A stretch of 64,000 nt of DNA from Desulfuromusa kysingii (lineage in GTDB: Bacteria > Desulfobacterota > Desulfuromonadia > Desulfuromonadales > Geopsychrobacteraceae), in NCBI RefSeq assembly GCF_900107645.1, contig NZ_FNQN01000001.1:62001-126000 (forward strand), written 5' to 3'. Made by a program: the position numbers and the translations under genes. Below the pieces are notes generated by a model. That model had not been told where the DNA came from and did no database searches. It saw nothing but the letters and a program-made list of their open reading frames with translations. Shown piece by piece: positions 28,185 through 37,007 of this stretch (its first letter is position 1; every line of letters begins with the position of its first letter).

Positions 28185-28631
28185 ATGAGGACACTTTTTG
28201 TAACTATTCTGGCAACCATGATTTGTTTCGGAACTCTAGTAGCCCAGACCCAGGCTGCTGATAATTGGTATAAGTTTTCTGCTCAAGAAGCTATGGATAG
28301 CTCTCTGGGCAATGACAAGTTGCGACCGGAGATCCGTTTGTACATGAAGGGACAGAAACATCCGGGAATCGTAAAAAAAATGGGTGAATACAAAGCGAAT
28401 AAACGCACTAACGGGTTCGGTAAATCCGCTCAACAGGTTTGTGAGCGAGCTTTTATCTCTGCGTTGATGGCTTTGCAGGATCGTGCAGTGCGAGAAGGTG
28501 GCAATGCGGTTATTGATATCTATACGATTACCAAGAATATCGAGTTTGAAAGTGCCACTGAATATTCATGCATTAAAGGTGGAGTTGTCGGTAATGTCGC
28601 TTTAATGGGGACAGTCGCAAAAATTAAATAA
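28185..28631 (+). CDS. Small secreted protein of unknown function
   Basis: The 148-residue protein starts at the ATG at 28185, after GGAGG 5 bases upstream. A signal peptide is clear (cleavage after TQAAD region). The mature part has an ALMALQDRAVREGGNAVIDIYT segment and a C-terminal YSCIKGGVVGNVALMGTV pattern; this type is sometimes mis-named excinuclease ATPase subunit in databases. Two Cys residues (VCERAF, YSCIK) may form a disulfide. Function unknown. Confidence 0.7.
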   Translation: MRTLFVTILATMICFGTLVAQTQAADNWYKFSAQEAMDSSLGNDKLRPEIRLYMKGQKHPGIVKKMGEYKANKRTNGFGKSAQQVCERAFISALMALQDRAVREGGNAVIDIYTITKNIEFESATEYSCIKGGVVGNVALMGTVAKIK

Positions 28632-28648
28632 GGTGATGGTCAATTTTT

Positions 28649-28678
28649 GAGCAGATGGAACTTAAACTCCATCTGCTC
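28649..28678. terminator. Hairpin between convergent genes
   Basis: GAGCAGATGGA (28649-28659) pairs with TCCATCTGCTC (28668-28678); the loop contains the stop codon of the - strand gene at 28662. A T-rich run is weak on either side. It is likely a shared transcription end for the two convergent genes. Confidence 0.5.
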
Positions 28679-29894
28679 CTGTCAAATTTTCCCATAACTT
28701 TTCATAGGGGAGCAGCAAAAAGTCGATGCTCAGCCGTTCTCGGCTCTCTGTGAGGAGAAACCCCCTCTTCAACACTTCCTGTTCGATCCCTTTCATGTGT
28801 AAGGCTCCCCAGGGGATAACAATAGTGTCATATTTAGCTAATGCCTTTGGCAGGTAACTGACGACGGAGCGATTCCGTTTGACGATGAGATCATTCATGA
28901 TGATGTCATTGATATGGTCAGGGACATGCGTTTGGGCCCACTGGTTGAATTCCAGATAACCGGTGCTTAAAGAGTCTGCATTGAGGATATATTTCGCCAG
29001 GGCGTTTAACACCTCAAGGGTGCGCGGGTCAAACCGCTTCAGGTCAATATCTGCCGGGAGGAGGTCAGGAGCGTCACCGCTGGCAGTTGTCTCCAGATCC
29101 AGATCAATCACATCAATCCGGTTGCTGTTAAAATTCATCTTTTCTTGTGATGTCAGTCCCAACAACTTGGCAATATTTGCGTAATTAAAGTGTTCAGTCA
29201 TTAAGCCGTCAGTATCGGTGACCCCCTCTGCCAGAATAAGAGTACGTGTCCCTGAAAACGAATCTGTCAGGTCGGAGAAGTAGTCTTCCTGTCCCAGATG
29301 AATCATCCCTGTCAGCCTGATCTGCTTATCACCTTGCTGGTAGATCCGTTCCGTCATGTAGAGACCGTTAGGTTTTAGTTGGACAAAACCTGCGGTCTTG
29401 GTTTCGATCATGTGGTCGACGAAGGAATAACATATCAGAATGAACATCAGTGGCAGTACCACTGAATTGACCAGGCAAAAGCGGAGCAGATTTTGTCCAC
29501 TGAAGGCTGGACCGGCGAACTGGCTCGGGACCAGAAATTGACTTTTACGGTTGATCTGCTGGTTCAATTGCAGCATCAAAAGACAAAGGGCGAGTTGTCC
29601 GCAGGCAAGATACAGGCGGATAAACTTACCGTCATCCATAGCCAATGGCCAGTAGCTTACCAGATCCCAGAATATCCAGAGGTAGAGAGGAAAAAGGATG
29701 ATCTTAGGTAGGTGGCGGTTGAAAGCCAGCCCCAGATACACAATTGCACCGACCAGGAGGCAGGTTAGCCAGGCGAAGCGATGTACTCCGGCGAGGATAG
29801 AGGTCGCGAAGAACAGTTGTAGCAGTTCGTCGGCGATAGCGAAGATTGCGGATAAAATGAAAAATAACAGAAATAAATTGGCAAGTTTCCTCAT
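28662..29894 (-). CDS. Membrane protein with TraB/TIKI-like domain
   Basis: The 410-residue protein has about five N-terminal membrane helices (residues about 5-165) and a soluble C-terminal domain. The C-terminal domain shows TGMIHLGQEDYF, LILAEGVTD, and late KRNRSVVSY and IPWGALHMKGIE, which fit the GxxH...E...N/R...GxxH pattern of the TraB/TIKI/EreA superfamily of metal-dependent peptidase-like proteins. The soluble part likely faces the periplasm or cytoplasm; orientation is not clear. Function and substrate unknown. Confidence 0.7.
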   Translation of the reverse strand: MRKLANLFLLFFILSAIFAIADELLQLFFATSILAGVHRFAWLTCLLVGAIVYLGLAFNRHLPKIILFPLYLWIFWDLVSYWPLAMDDGKFIRLYLACGQLALCLLMLQLNQQINRKSQFLVPSQFAGPAFSGQNLLRFCLVNSVVLPLMFILICYSFVDHMIETKTAGFVQLKPNGLYMTERIYQQGDKQIRLTGMIHLGQEDYFSDLTDSFSGTRTLILAEGVTDTDGLMTEHFNYANIAKLLGLTSQEKMNFNSNRIDVIDLDLETTASGDAPDLLPADIDLKRFDPRTLEVLNALAKYILNADSLSTGYLEFNQWAQTHVPDHINDIIMNDLIVKRNRSVVSYLPKALAKYDTIVIPWGALHMKGIEQEVLKRGFLLTESRERLSIDFLLLPYEKLWENLTGADGV

Positions 29895-30033
29895 TGTTTT
29901 TCTCGTGGCTTCCTCTAAGGGTTCGAGAATAACTGCTATGATATTAGCAGTCTAAGATTTTTTGAAACCATATTGTGATTCAGTTTTCAAGTCAATCTCC
30001 ATCCGTACGAGCCGTGCTGACTTCAGGGCGTTT

Positions 30034-30061
30034 TTGTAGTCGTGGGTATTGGTGTTATACT
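30034..30061 (+). promoter_or_regulatory. Putative sigma-70 promoter
   Basis: TTGTAG (30034-30039) and TATACT (30056-30061) are 16 bases apart, 36 bases before the AsmA-like gene. Confidence 0.4.
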
Positions 30062-30096
30062 CTAGCTTGAATTCTAATTAGAAACGGAGGACGTTC

Positions 30097-30975
30097 ATGA
30101 AGGCTCTTTTTAAGTTGTTAGTTGCTTTGCTGGTTGTTGTCGTTATTGCTGCGGCTGGTGCTTTTTTCTATATTGATGTCATCGCCAAGAAGGCGATTGA
30201 GCAAGGGGGTGAAATGGCATTGGGGGTGCCAACTCGCCTTGATGCTATTCATATTTCACTTTTGGGTGGTGAGGCCTCTTTGAGTGGTTTGGATGTGGCT
30301 AATCCCACCGGGTTTAAAGCCCAGACGTTTATGGGGCTTGGGAAGGGTGAGGTCGCGATTTCCCTCGGGTCGTTGTTGGGAGATACCGTTAAGGTCCCAC
30401 GCGTCAGCCTGAGTCGCATCCGGATCAATTTGGAGCAGATGGGTAAAAAAAATAACATCGATCCAATCCTGGCCCGGACCAAGAGTTTGAGCAGCGAAAA
30501 AGGGAAAACCAGCCCACCGCCAGCAAGCAAGGATGGGAAGAAATTTATTATTGAATACTTCTCTCTTGACGATGTTCAGGTCGACGCCAGCCTTGAATTG
30601 CTGGGGCAAGTATCAAAAGTTAATTTGGTCCTGCCGAAGATTGAACTGCGCAACCTGGGGGCTGCAGAACAAGGGTTACCCATGTCCGAGTTGATCCAGA
30701 AAATTGTTCAGGTCGTCCTCAGTGCCGCACAGGAAAGCTCTGGGCAACTCTCTCCGGCGCTGGCAAAACTGCTGGCCGGGGAACTGGCCGACCTTGATAA
30801 CATTAAGGCTGAGGTTGTCGGTCAGGCAAAAGCTCAGGTCGAAAAGCAGGTGGAAGACTTGCAACAGAAAATCAAAGCAGAAGTACCGGAGGAACTGGCT
30901 CCAGCAATTGATAAAGCTGTTGATGAGAAAGCCGGTAATCTGTTGAAAGGGCTGCTTAATGATGACAAAAAATAA
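30097..30975 (+). CDS. AsmA-like membrane-anchored protein
   Basis: The 292-residue protein has an N-terminal membrane helix (residues about 5-27) followed by a beta-rich domain of the AsmA/DUF748 kind (AIEQGGEMALGVPTRLDAIH, LLGGEASLSGLDVANPTGF). A Ser/Pro-rich linker near 130-145 and a C-terminal Gln/Glu/Lys-rich helix (about 255-290, likely coiled coil) follow. The family is linked to phospholipid transport or envelope assembly; the present protein is shorter than full AsmA. The ATG has GGAGG about 6 bases upstream. Confidence 0.72.
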   Translation: MKALFKLLVALLVVVVIAAAGAFFYIDVIAKKAIEQGGEMALGVPTRLDAIHISLLGGEASLSGLDVANPTGFKAQTFMGLGKGEVAISLGSLLGDTVKVPRVSLSRIRINLEQMGKKNNIDPILARTKSLSSEKGKTSPPPASKDGKKFIIEYFSLDDVQVDASLELLGQVSKVNLVLPKIELRNLGAAEQGLPMSELIQKIVQVVLSAAQESSGQLSPALAKLLAGELADLDNIKAEVVGQAKAQVEKQVEDLQQKIKAEVPEELAPAIDKAVDEKAGNLLKGLLNDDKK

Positions 30976-31347
30976 CTAGACTTCGATTCGTTTCAGGGTG
31001 GGAGCGCATTCAACTGCAGCGCTCTGCTCTGTTGCGATCAAGTAGTCTTTACCCCACTGGCACATCAGCTGCAGGATTGGGACGACGCTCTGCCCCATTG
31101 GCGTCAAGGAATATTCAACTCGCGGTGGAACCTCTGCGTAAACTTTGCGATGAATCAGTCCGTCTCGTTCCAATTCCCGGAGTTGCTGGGTGAGCATCTT
31201 CTGGGTGACCTTAGATAGGCGGCGCTGCAACTGACTGAAACGTAGAGTTTTGAAGCTCAGCTGCCAGAGGATCAGCGACTTCCACTTGCCGCCAATGATG
31301 TCAAGAGTCACTGAAACCGTACAACGATAATTTGTGATTTCTTCCAT
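30976..31347 (-). CDS. HxlR-family winged-helix regulator
   Basis: The 123-residue protein has the HxlR/DUF24 fold: RCTVSVTLDIIGGKWKSLIL (Cys9 is the position used for thiol sensing in several HxlR proteins), LRELERDGLIHRKVY and the usual VEYSLTPMGQSV wing. It is transcribed divergently from the reductase gene at 31485. HxlR regulators such as YodB and QorR sense electrophiles and quinones; control of the neighbouring oxidoreductase is inferred. An operator-like palindrome sits 20 bases upstream of the ATG. Confidence 0.9.
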   Translation of the reverse strand: MEEITNYRCTVSVTLDIIGGKWKSLILWQLSFKTLRFSQLQRRLSKVTQKMLTQQLRELERDGLIHRKVYAEVPPRVEYSLTPMGQSVVPILQLMCQWGKDYLIATEQSAAVECAPTLKRIEV

Positions 31348-31366
31348 AACGCTTTTATCTCTCCAT

Positions 31367-31386
31367 TAGTATCCTTTTTGATACTA
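31367..31386. promoter_or_regulatory. Operator-like palindrome of the HxlR regulator
   Basis: TAGTATC-CTTTTT-GATACTA is a perfect 7-bp inverted repeat with a 6-bp spacer in the gap between the divergent HxlR and YhdH-like genes. Half-sites of this TA-rich kind are typical of HxlR/YodB operators. Confidence 0.65.
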
Positions 31387-31484
31387 CCATACAAAAAAGT
31401 GGGTACTTGTTTTTATCACTGTGACTCAAGTAGTTTTATTGGCAAGTCAAACGAAAGTCAATTTTTTCTTGCAAGGAGGTCTCT

Positions 31485-32483
31485 ATGGCGACAGAATTTC
31501 AAGCATTACTGGTAGAACAGCCAGAGAAGAAAGTTTTTACCCGGGCCGTTGTGACCCGTTCACTAGATGAGTTACCTGCTGGTGATCTGGTCGTCAAAGT
31601 CCATTACTCTTCCCTTAATTTCAAAGATGCCCTCTCTGCGACCGGGAACCCTGGGGTCACGCGCAATTTTCCCCATACTCCCGGCATTGATGCGGCCGGA
31701 GAAGTTGTCTCCTGTGGCGATGGAGCCTTCCAGCCCGGAGACAAGGTCATTGTCACCAGCTACGATTTGGGGATGGAGACCGACGGTGGTTTTGGTCAGC
31801 TGATTCGGGTCCCCAGCCAGTGGGCGTTGAAGCTACCAGAAGGGTTGACATTAAGAGAAAGTATGATGCTCGGAACCGCAGGTTTAACCGCAGCTCTGTC
31901 CGTGCAGGAACTGGTGGCAAGCGGAGTGACTCCAGACAACGGTCCCGTTCTTGTGACTGGTGCCACTGGTGGTGTGGGGAGTCTGGCTGTTGCGATTCTG
32001 GCAAAGGCAGGATTTACTGTAACTGCAGTTACCGGCAAGCTTGAAGAGAGCGATTATCTCAAGAGTTTAGGTGCTGAAACGGTGATCAGTCGGGAGACTT
32101 TGTTGGCTGGCAATGAACGGCCAATGTTGAAAACAACCTGGGCTGGTGGCGTCGATTGTGTCGGTGGCGATATGCTTGCTGCGGCGATCAAATCGACACA
32201 ATATGATGGTGCTGTGACCTGTTGCGGATTGGTCGGTGCCGTTGATTTAAATGTCAGTATTTTCCCCTTTATTCTCCGAGGAGTTCGCTTGATCGGTATT
32301 GATTCTGCGGAATGTTCGATGGAGCGCCGGACCAAGGCCTGGCAGAGGCTGGCCACCGACTGGAAGCTCAATCAATTAGAGGCGATGATTGATGAGGTGA
32401 CACTTGCAGGCTTGGAAGATAAGATTCAGACGATGCTCAAGGGTGGATTAAAGCGGCGTGCTCTTGTCAATCTTTTGGATTGA
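31485..32483 (+). CDS. YhdH/AcuI-type acryloyl-CoA/quinone reductase (MDR family)
   Basis: The 332-residue zinc-free medium-chain reductase has the N-terminal GroES-like fold (SSLNFKDALSATGNPGV), a long HTPGIDAAGEVV and the NADPH-binding TGATGGVGSLAVAIL. AAGGAGG lies before the ATG. The close relatives YhdH/AcuI reduce acryloyl-CoA; others reduce quinones. The HxlR-type regulator and its palindrome next to it argue for a quinone/electrophile response. Substrate is not settled. Confidence 0.9.
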   Translation: MATEFQALLVEQPEKKVFTRAVVTRSLDELPAGDLVVKVHYSSLNFKDALSATGNPGVTRNFPHTPGIDAAGEVVSCGDGAFQPGDKVIVTSYDLGMETDGGFGQLIRVPSQWALKLPEGLTLRESMMLGTAGLTAALSVQELVASGVTPDNGPVLVTGATGGVGSLAVAILAKAGFTVTAVTGKLEESDYLKSLGAETVISRETLLAGNERPMLKTTWAGGVDCVGGDMLAAAIKSTQYDGAVTCCGLVGAVDLNVSIFPFILRGVRLIGIDSAECSMERRTKAWQRLATDWKLNQLEAMIDEVTLAGLEDKIQTMLKGGLKRRALVNLLD

Positions 32484-32801
32484 AAATGTGAGCTGCAGAG
32501 CATTGTTTAGTTGAGGTCAACAAAGACCGTCAACAGTGATTTACAATTGTTGTTCAGAAGAGCAGGGGCGTGGATGAAGAGGTTATGGTGACTTATAGCG
32601 TCCGTAAAGTGGATAGCAGGTTTTCGTCTCCATGGATATTTGTTAGGTTCTCATTCCGCCAAGCTACCAATTGATCTAGCGGAGATGAATAGCGCAAACC
32701 TCGGGGCATCCATGCGAGGTAACATCAATGGATGCCCCGAGGTTTTTCTTCTCAGCCTCTTGCTGTTTGTTCGGACAAGCAGGATCACAAATTCTAGCTG
32801 A
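32484..32801. other. Gene-free region with strong hairpin
   Basis: 318 bases between the reductase gene and the MFS gene. The only recognisable structure is the 17-bp stem at 32697-32748. The first 210 bases show no ORF with a binding site. A small RNA or a long 3' end cannot be excluded. Confidence 0.4.
32697..32748 (+). terminator. Long perfect hairpin with T-tract
   Basis: AACCTCGGGGCATCCAT (32697-32713) pairs over 17 bases with ATGGATGCCCCGAGGTT (32728-32744) around a 14-base loop, followed by TTTC. It is 214 bases after the reductase stop and 54 bases before the MFS stop, and would end + strand transcripts best. Confidence 0.85.
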
Positions 32802-33977
32802 CTACTCTTTCACCATACTTTCCTTGGCAAAAACCCACATCACGACGGCAAAACAGGACGAGACTCCCCCCAAGACTACAGCGCTGGCGCCGAGTCCGAT
32901 GAAGCTCATAATTCCGGTAATAAACAGGGGGCCTCCAGAAAATCCGAGATCACAGACAAAGCGCCAGACCCCTAAAAACTGCCCCCGGTAATTTTCTGGA
33001 GCCAGATCTGCGGCAATTGACATGATGACGCCGGTCGCTAAACCATTACCAAATGCCATGATGAGCGTCCCCACGACATAGCCAGCTAAGTTGTTTGAGT
33101 AGGTTAGAATCACCAGACTGACTGCCATAATGAGTGTTCCTGGAATTATTGTAAATTTTCGCCCCCACTTATCCATGATATAGCCGGCGGGGAGGAACAT
33201 GATAAATTCCAGAATTGTTGCCAGTGAAGCAAAAAAGCCGATTTCTGCAGGGGTCAACTCTAGGACACTGCCGAAGAGTGTCACCAGCAACGGGCTGGCG
33301 CCACGCAAACTTGTTATCCCAATCGCTCCGATTCCGGAAGTGAGAAAGATTCTTTTATTCTCCCGTAAAGTACGAACGAAAGCGTGAGAACGCATCTCTC
33401 GATTCTGGCAACATGGTGTATTTTCACAACAGATCAGAATATTGAGAGCCGCAAGCAGGGCGAACGCTCCCAGCGCGATTAAAGCCGGGACAAAGCCAAA
33501 GAACGTAGCGATAAAACCACCCCCGATCGGTCCGATAATTCCACCGATACGCTGTAGGCTGGCCATAAAGGCGATAACCCGGCCCCGTTCGTGAGGATCA
33601 CATTTTTTGCCGACATAGGACAGCCGGGAGAGCATCATTACGGAAAAGGCTGCTCCTGACAAAAGCGAGATGAGAACAAACATGACTGGGCTATCAAATG
33701 TGGCAAAAAGAAACAGTGACAGTGCGGCCGCCACGTTTCCCACAAGCATACCGCCCTTATCGCCCAGACGTGACACCAGAAAGCCAGCTGGAAGATCCAT
33801 GAACAACATTCCGATTCCACGAATGCTGATTATAGAAGCGGCCAGCGTGACTCCGTAGCCTTGGTTCAGAATGTAGAGGGGGAGGAGAATCAGAGAGGCT
33901 CTCAGACTCACGAAAGCGCAGAAGGTTGGTAGAAATACCGGGAATAATAATTGACGGAACGTCGTACGGATAGACAT
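32802..33977 (-). CDS. MFS transporter, 12-helix
   Basis: The 391-residue protein has about twelve membrane helices and MFS motifs (LPAGFLVSRLGDKGG after helix 2, AGYIMDKWGRK in the second half). A small Cys-containing loop (ENTPCCQNREM) lies in the central loop. Substrate unknown; the closest impression is a drug- or metabolite-efflux type. It is alone on the - strand with a 631-base gene-free region upstream. Confidence 0.9.
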   Translation of the reverse strand: MSIRTTFRQLLFPVFLPTFCAFVSLRASLILLPLYILNQGYGVTLAASIISIRGIGMLFMDLPAGFLVSRLGDKGGMLVGNVAAALSLFLFATFDSPVMFVLISLLSGAAFSVMMLSRLSYVGKKCDPHERGRVIAFMASLQRIGGIIGPIGGGFIATFFGFVPALIALGAFALLAALNILICCENTPCCQNREMRSHAFVRTLRENKRIFLTSGIGAIGITSLRGASPLLVTLFGSVLELTPAEIGFFASLATILEFIMFLPAGYIMDKWGRKFTIIPGTLIMAVSLVILTYSNNLAGYVVGTLIMAFGNGLATGVIMSIAADLAPENYRGQFLGVWRFVCDLGFSGGPLFITGIMSFIGLGASAVVLGGVSSCFAVVMWVFAKESMVKE

Positions 33978-34608
33978 GATCTTACTAGAAGTCCTTACAA
34001 TGCAAAGCGATCCCCTGTAGCAACAGGGACATTGACTGCAATCCCCTCATTGGGTGTGTGGTTTGGGGGCTGTTGTCAAATCGGGTATATTTCTTATCCA
34101 GAGGTTTGATCGGTTATGTGCAAATCTGGCCTTGGTGTTTTGAATCAGGGTTAACTGTGTTGTCATCTTGAACTATTTAGTGGCACTTTTTGAATCCTTT
34201 CCAGGGTGAGTTGATTTTCTAGGATAGGGATAAGTCGAGGTTTTTCTTTCTCCACATCGATACCGTATGCGGTACAAAGAGTGAACCTGTAAGTGCTTTT
34301 TAATACTAGCATATTTTTGGTTTGAGTGCTGCTAAAATGTATCATTTTCGTCCGTGGAAACTGTTATTTTATCTGGGTTGAGTTGCTCCAGGTTGTCAGC
34401 CAGGAGAGGTTGGTGGTCACATTCCCAATGGTTGAATCCGTGGTGAGAAATAGCTGCAACAAGGGATACTCGCCTTGGACCGGTTCTTTCGTGAATCGTG
34501 ATGGTTCAGGATTGCATGTCGAGAGTATATCCTTGTTCAAATTTGCTCTGAATTAGTGTCGTTGGAGTTCTCGTTGTTGTATGCAGACAAAGATTGTAAG
34601 ATGCGACC
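33978..34608. other. 631-base gene-free region
   Basis: No ORF with a convincing binding site, no tRNA and no CRISPR-like repeat was found. Near the MFS gene a small hairpin CCCTGT-AGCA-ACAGGG (34013-34028) lies in its leader. A - strand frame at 34163-34345 (60 residues) has no binding site and no recognisable family; it may be a relic. Base composition does not differ clearly by eye from the flanks. Confidence 0.35.
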
Positions 34609-35364
34609 ATGAACGACTGGTTCGATACTCATATTCATTTGCTCGCTCCAGAATGGCGACAACGTCCAGAAGAACTGTATCAGCAGATCTCAGCTTTGGG
34701 CGTTGGCAAAATGGTGATGCCTGGGGTACGAGTTGCAGACTGGCCTGCTTTGTTGGCGCTTGCACAACACCTGCCGGCGGTGTATTTTGCTCCGGGCCTG
34801 CATCCAGTGTACGCGGATCAGTGGAATGCCAATGCTGCCGAACAACTGAAGAGGTTGGCGGGGATGGAAAAAGTCGTGGCTATTGGTGAAATCGGTCTGG
34901 ATGCTGTAGCCGGACCTTCTCTGGATGAGCAGGAGCTGGTTTTTCGTTCCCAGTTGCAGATTGCGTTGGATTGCAATCTTCCGGTGTTGTTACACAGTCG
35001 TAATACCACCGGACGTGTTCTTGCTGTCCTACGTGAACTTAATGTCGGCCAACAGGTCGGTGGGATCTGGCACGGTTTTTCCGGTAGTATTCAGGTCGCC
35101 AATGAACTGGTTTGTCTAGGTTTCAAAATTGGCGTCGGACCGATCCTGCTACGGAAGTCTGCGCGCAAGCTGCCTCTGGCGGTTGTCAATCTCCCGGAAG
35201 ATGCGCTGGTGTTGGAGACAGATGCTCCGGATATGATTGCCGAAGTGGATGGGTTGCTGCATGTGGCGCAGCGACTGGCAGAGCTGAAGGGCTGGAATTT
35301 GGAGCGAGTCGCGAAGATGACCTATGAGAATGCTACCAGGGTCTTTTCAAGGATTCAGTGCTGA
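34609..35364 (+). CDS. tatD: TatD-family metal-dependent hydrolase
   Basis: The 251-residue protein has the TIM-barrel metal motifs of the family: DTHIHL at residues 6-11, GEIGLDA (Glu), LHSRN (His), WHGFSGS (His) and ETDAPD (Asp). Members are 3'-5' exonucleases or deoxyribonucleases. The start lacks a strong binding site. It is followed 33 bases later by tcdA in the same direction. Confidence 0.92.
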   Translation: MNDWFDTHIHLLAPEWRQRPEELYQQISALGVGKMVMPGVRVADWPALLALAQHLPAVYFAPGLHPVYADQWNANAAEQLKRLAGMEKVVAIGEIGLDAVAGPSLDEQELVFRSQLQIALDCNLPVLLHSRNTTGRVLAVLRELNVGQQVGGIWHGFSGSIQVANELVCLGFKIGVGPILLRKSARKLPLAVVNLPEDALVLETDAPDMIAEVDGLLHVAQRLAELKGWNLERVAKMTYENATRVFSRIQC

Positions 35365-35397
35365 ATATTTGTCTCCACGGGGATAAGAACAGGAGTT

Positions 35398-36123
35398 GTG
35401 GTCATTTTGAACGAAGCTAGGTTTCACCGTATGCAGCTGCTGGTTGGCGATAGTGCCATGGCGCGGTTACAAAATTCTACGGTGGCAATTTTCGGTGTTG
35501 GCGGGGTTGGGAGTTACGCTGTCGAGGCTCTGGTACGAGCTGGTGTCGGTCGGCTGGTCTTGGTTGATTTTGATACCATTTGTGCGACGAATATCAATCG
35601 TCAAATCCATGCCCTAGAAGAGACCGTGGGCCAGATCAAGGTTGAGGCGATGGCTCAACGCTGTCTGGCGATTAACCCACAGCTCAAGATTGTAGTTCAC
35701 AACAAGGTTTATGCTGCTGATACGAGCGCGGAACTTCTGGATATTGAGTATGATTATGTTCTTGACTGTATCGACAGTATTAGTGACAAGTTGCATTTGA
35801 TCCAGGGCTGTCTTCGTCGTAAGCTGCCGATTATCTCTGCTATGGGGGCGGCAAATAAGTTAGACCCAACATTGATCAAAGTGGCTGACATCTCGATGAC
35901 GAAAAAATGTCGCTTAGCCCGAACCATCCGCAAAGAGCTACGTAAACAGGGCATAGAGCAGGGCGTTAAAGTTGTCTATTCTACTGAAGAGTTTCGACCT
36001 CTGACCGGAGCTGATGCTGCCGAGCGGAAGCCGACCCTTGGCAGTTCATCATATCTTCCTCCTTTGTTTGGTCTGACGATGGCCGGGGAGGTTATTCGTA
36101 GTCTTATCGGAGAGCGTAATTAA
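35398..36123 (+). CDS. tcdA: tRNA threonylcarbamoyladenosine dehydratase (TcdA/YgdL)
   Basis: The 241-residue E1-like protein has the ATP-binding loop GVGGVGSYAVEALVRAGVG and the VDFDTI motif. In E. coli the enzyme (TcdA/CsdL) cyclises t6A in tRNA. It is annotated with the GTG start at 35398, although the TTG at 35407 (NEARFHRMQ) also has AGGAG at usable spacing. It forms a tight unit with the TSUP permease downstream (directly adjoining). Confidence 0.9.
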   Translation: MVILNEARFHRMQLLVGDSAMARLQNSTVAIFGVGGVGSYAVEALVRAGVGRLVLVDFDTICATNINRQIHALEETVGQIKVEAMAQRCLAINPQLKIVVHNKVYAADTSAELLDIEYDYVLDCIDSISDKLHLIQGCLRRKLPIISAMGAANKLDPTLIKVADISMTKKCRLARTIRKELRKQGIEQGVKVVYSTEEFRPLTGADAAERKPTLGSSSYLPPLFGLTMAGEVIRSLIGERN

Positions 36124-36879
36124 ATGGATGCATATTTCTGGCAGTTGCCGTTGTTGTTCGTTGTTGGTGTGGTGGCTGGAATTCTCAATACGATTGCCGG
36201 TGGCGGCTCACTTTTAACTCTACCGTTGCTGATTTTTATGGGTTTGTCCGGCGCGGTTGCCAACGGTACGAATCGGATTGCAATATTCTGTCAGAATATT
36301 TTTGCTATTCGTGGCTACAGTAAGCGAGGGATGCTGCCGTTACAGCTGGCATTGCTTTGTACTCCACCTGCGCTTCTGGGCAGTTGGGTCGGAGCAAATC
36401 TAGCGATTAACCTTGATGATCAGGTCTTCAAGCGGTTGTTGGCGCTGATTATGGTCGGCGTCTTGATCTTCACCGCCGTTGACCCCATGAAACGCATTCG
36501 GCAACAGGAAGTCAACTTTGGGTGGTGGCGTAAAATTCTGATTGTGCTCTCCTTTTTCGGTGTTGGTATCTACGGTGGATTTGTGCAGGCTGGCGTCGGC
36601 TTTATCGTGATTACGGCACTGCTGATCCATGGACTTGATCTAGTGCGTATCAATGCGATCAAGGTCTTTGTCATATTTGCTTACACTTTTATCGCTCTTG
36701 GTGTTTTTATCTATCACGGTCAGATTGATTATTACCTCGGCTTTGCCTTGGCGGCAGGGAACTCAATCGGTGGGATGATCGGACCAAGGCTGGCCGTTGC
36801 CAAGGGACACGACTGGATCAAGAAAGTTGTCAGTGTCACTGTGTTGGTGTTTGCGTTGAAATTGTTACTATTTCCGTAA
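36124..36879 (+). CDS. TSUP (TauE/SafE) family permease
   Basis: The 251-residue protein has about eight membrane helices and the two TSUP repeats (AGILNTIAGGGSLLTLPLL and GVGIYGGFVQAGVGF). The stop of tcdA (TAA) is followed at once by the ATG, with GGAGAG 9 bases before it. Substrate unknown; a second, unrelated-position TSUP gene is at 13972. Confidence 0.88.
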   Translation: MDAYFWQLPLLFVVGVVAGILNTIAGGGSLLTLPLLIFMGLSGAVANGTNRIAIFCQNIFAIRGYSKRGMLPLQLALLCTPPALLGSWVGANLAINLDDQVFKRLLALIMVGVLIFTAVDPMKRIRQQEVNFGWWRKILIVLSFFGVGIYGGFVQAGVGFIVITALLIHGLDLVRINAIKVFVIFAYTFIALGVFIYHGQIDYYLGFALAAGNSIGGMIGPRLAVAKGHDWIKKVVSVTVLVFALKLLLFP

Positions 36880-36905
36880 CTCTCTGTTAATCGGTTCCCC
36901 TATTG

Positions 36906-36935
36906 TTGACTGTAGAACTGGTAAAGGGTTATTAT
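36906..36935 (+). promoter_or_regulatory. Putative sigma-70 promoter of def operon
   Basis: TTGACT (36906-36911) and TATTAT (36930-36935) are 18 bases apart, 72 bases before def. Confidence 0.5.
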
Positions 36936-37007
36936 GGACGTAGTTTTTTTTAAGAACATCTATATTTTTAAGTCACTTACGAAAATAGCTATAGGCGGAG
37001 AAAGAAC

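Noticed and set aside
34163-34345. 60-residue - strand frame in the gene-free region
   Set aside because: No binding site and no relation seen to a known family; kept only as a remark.
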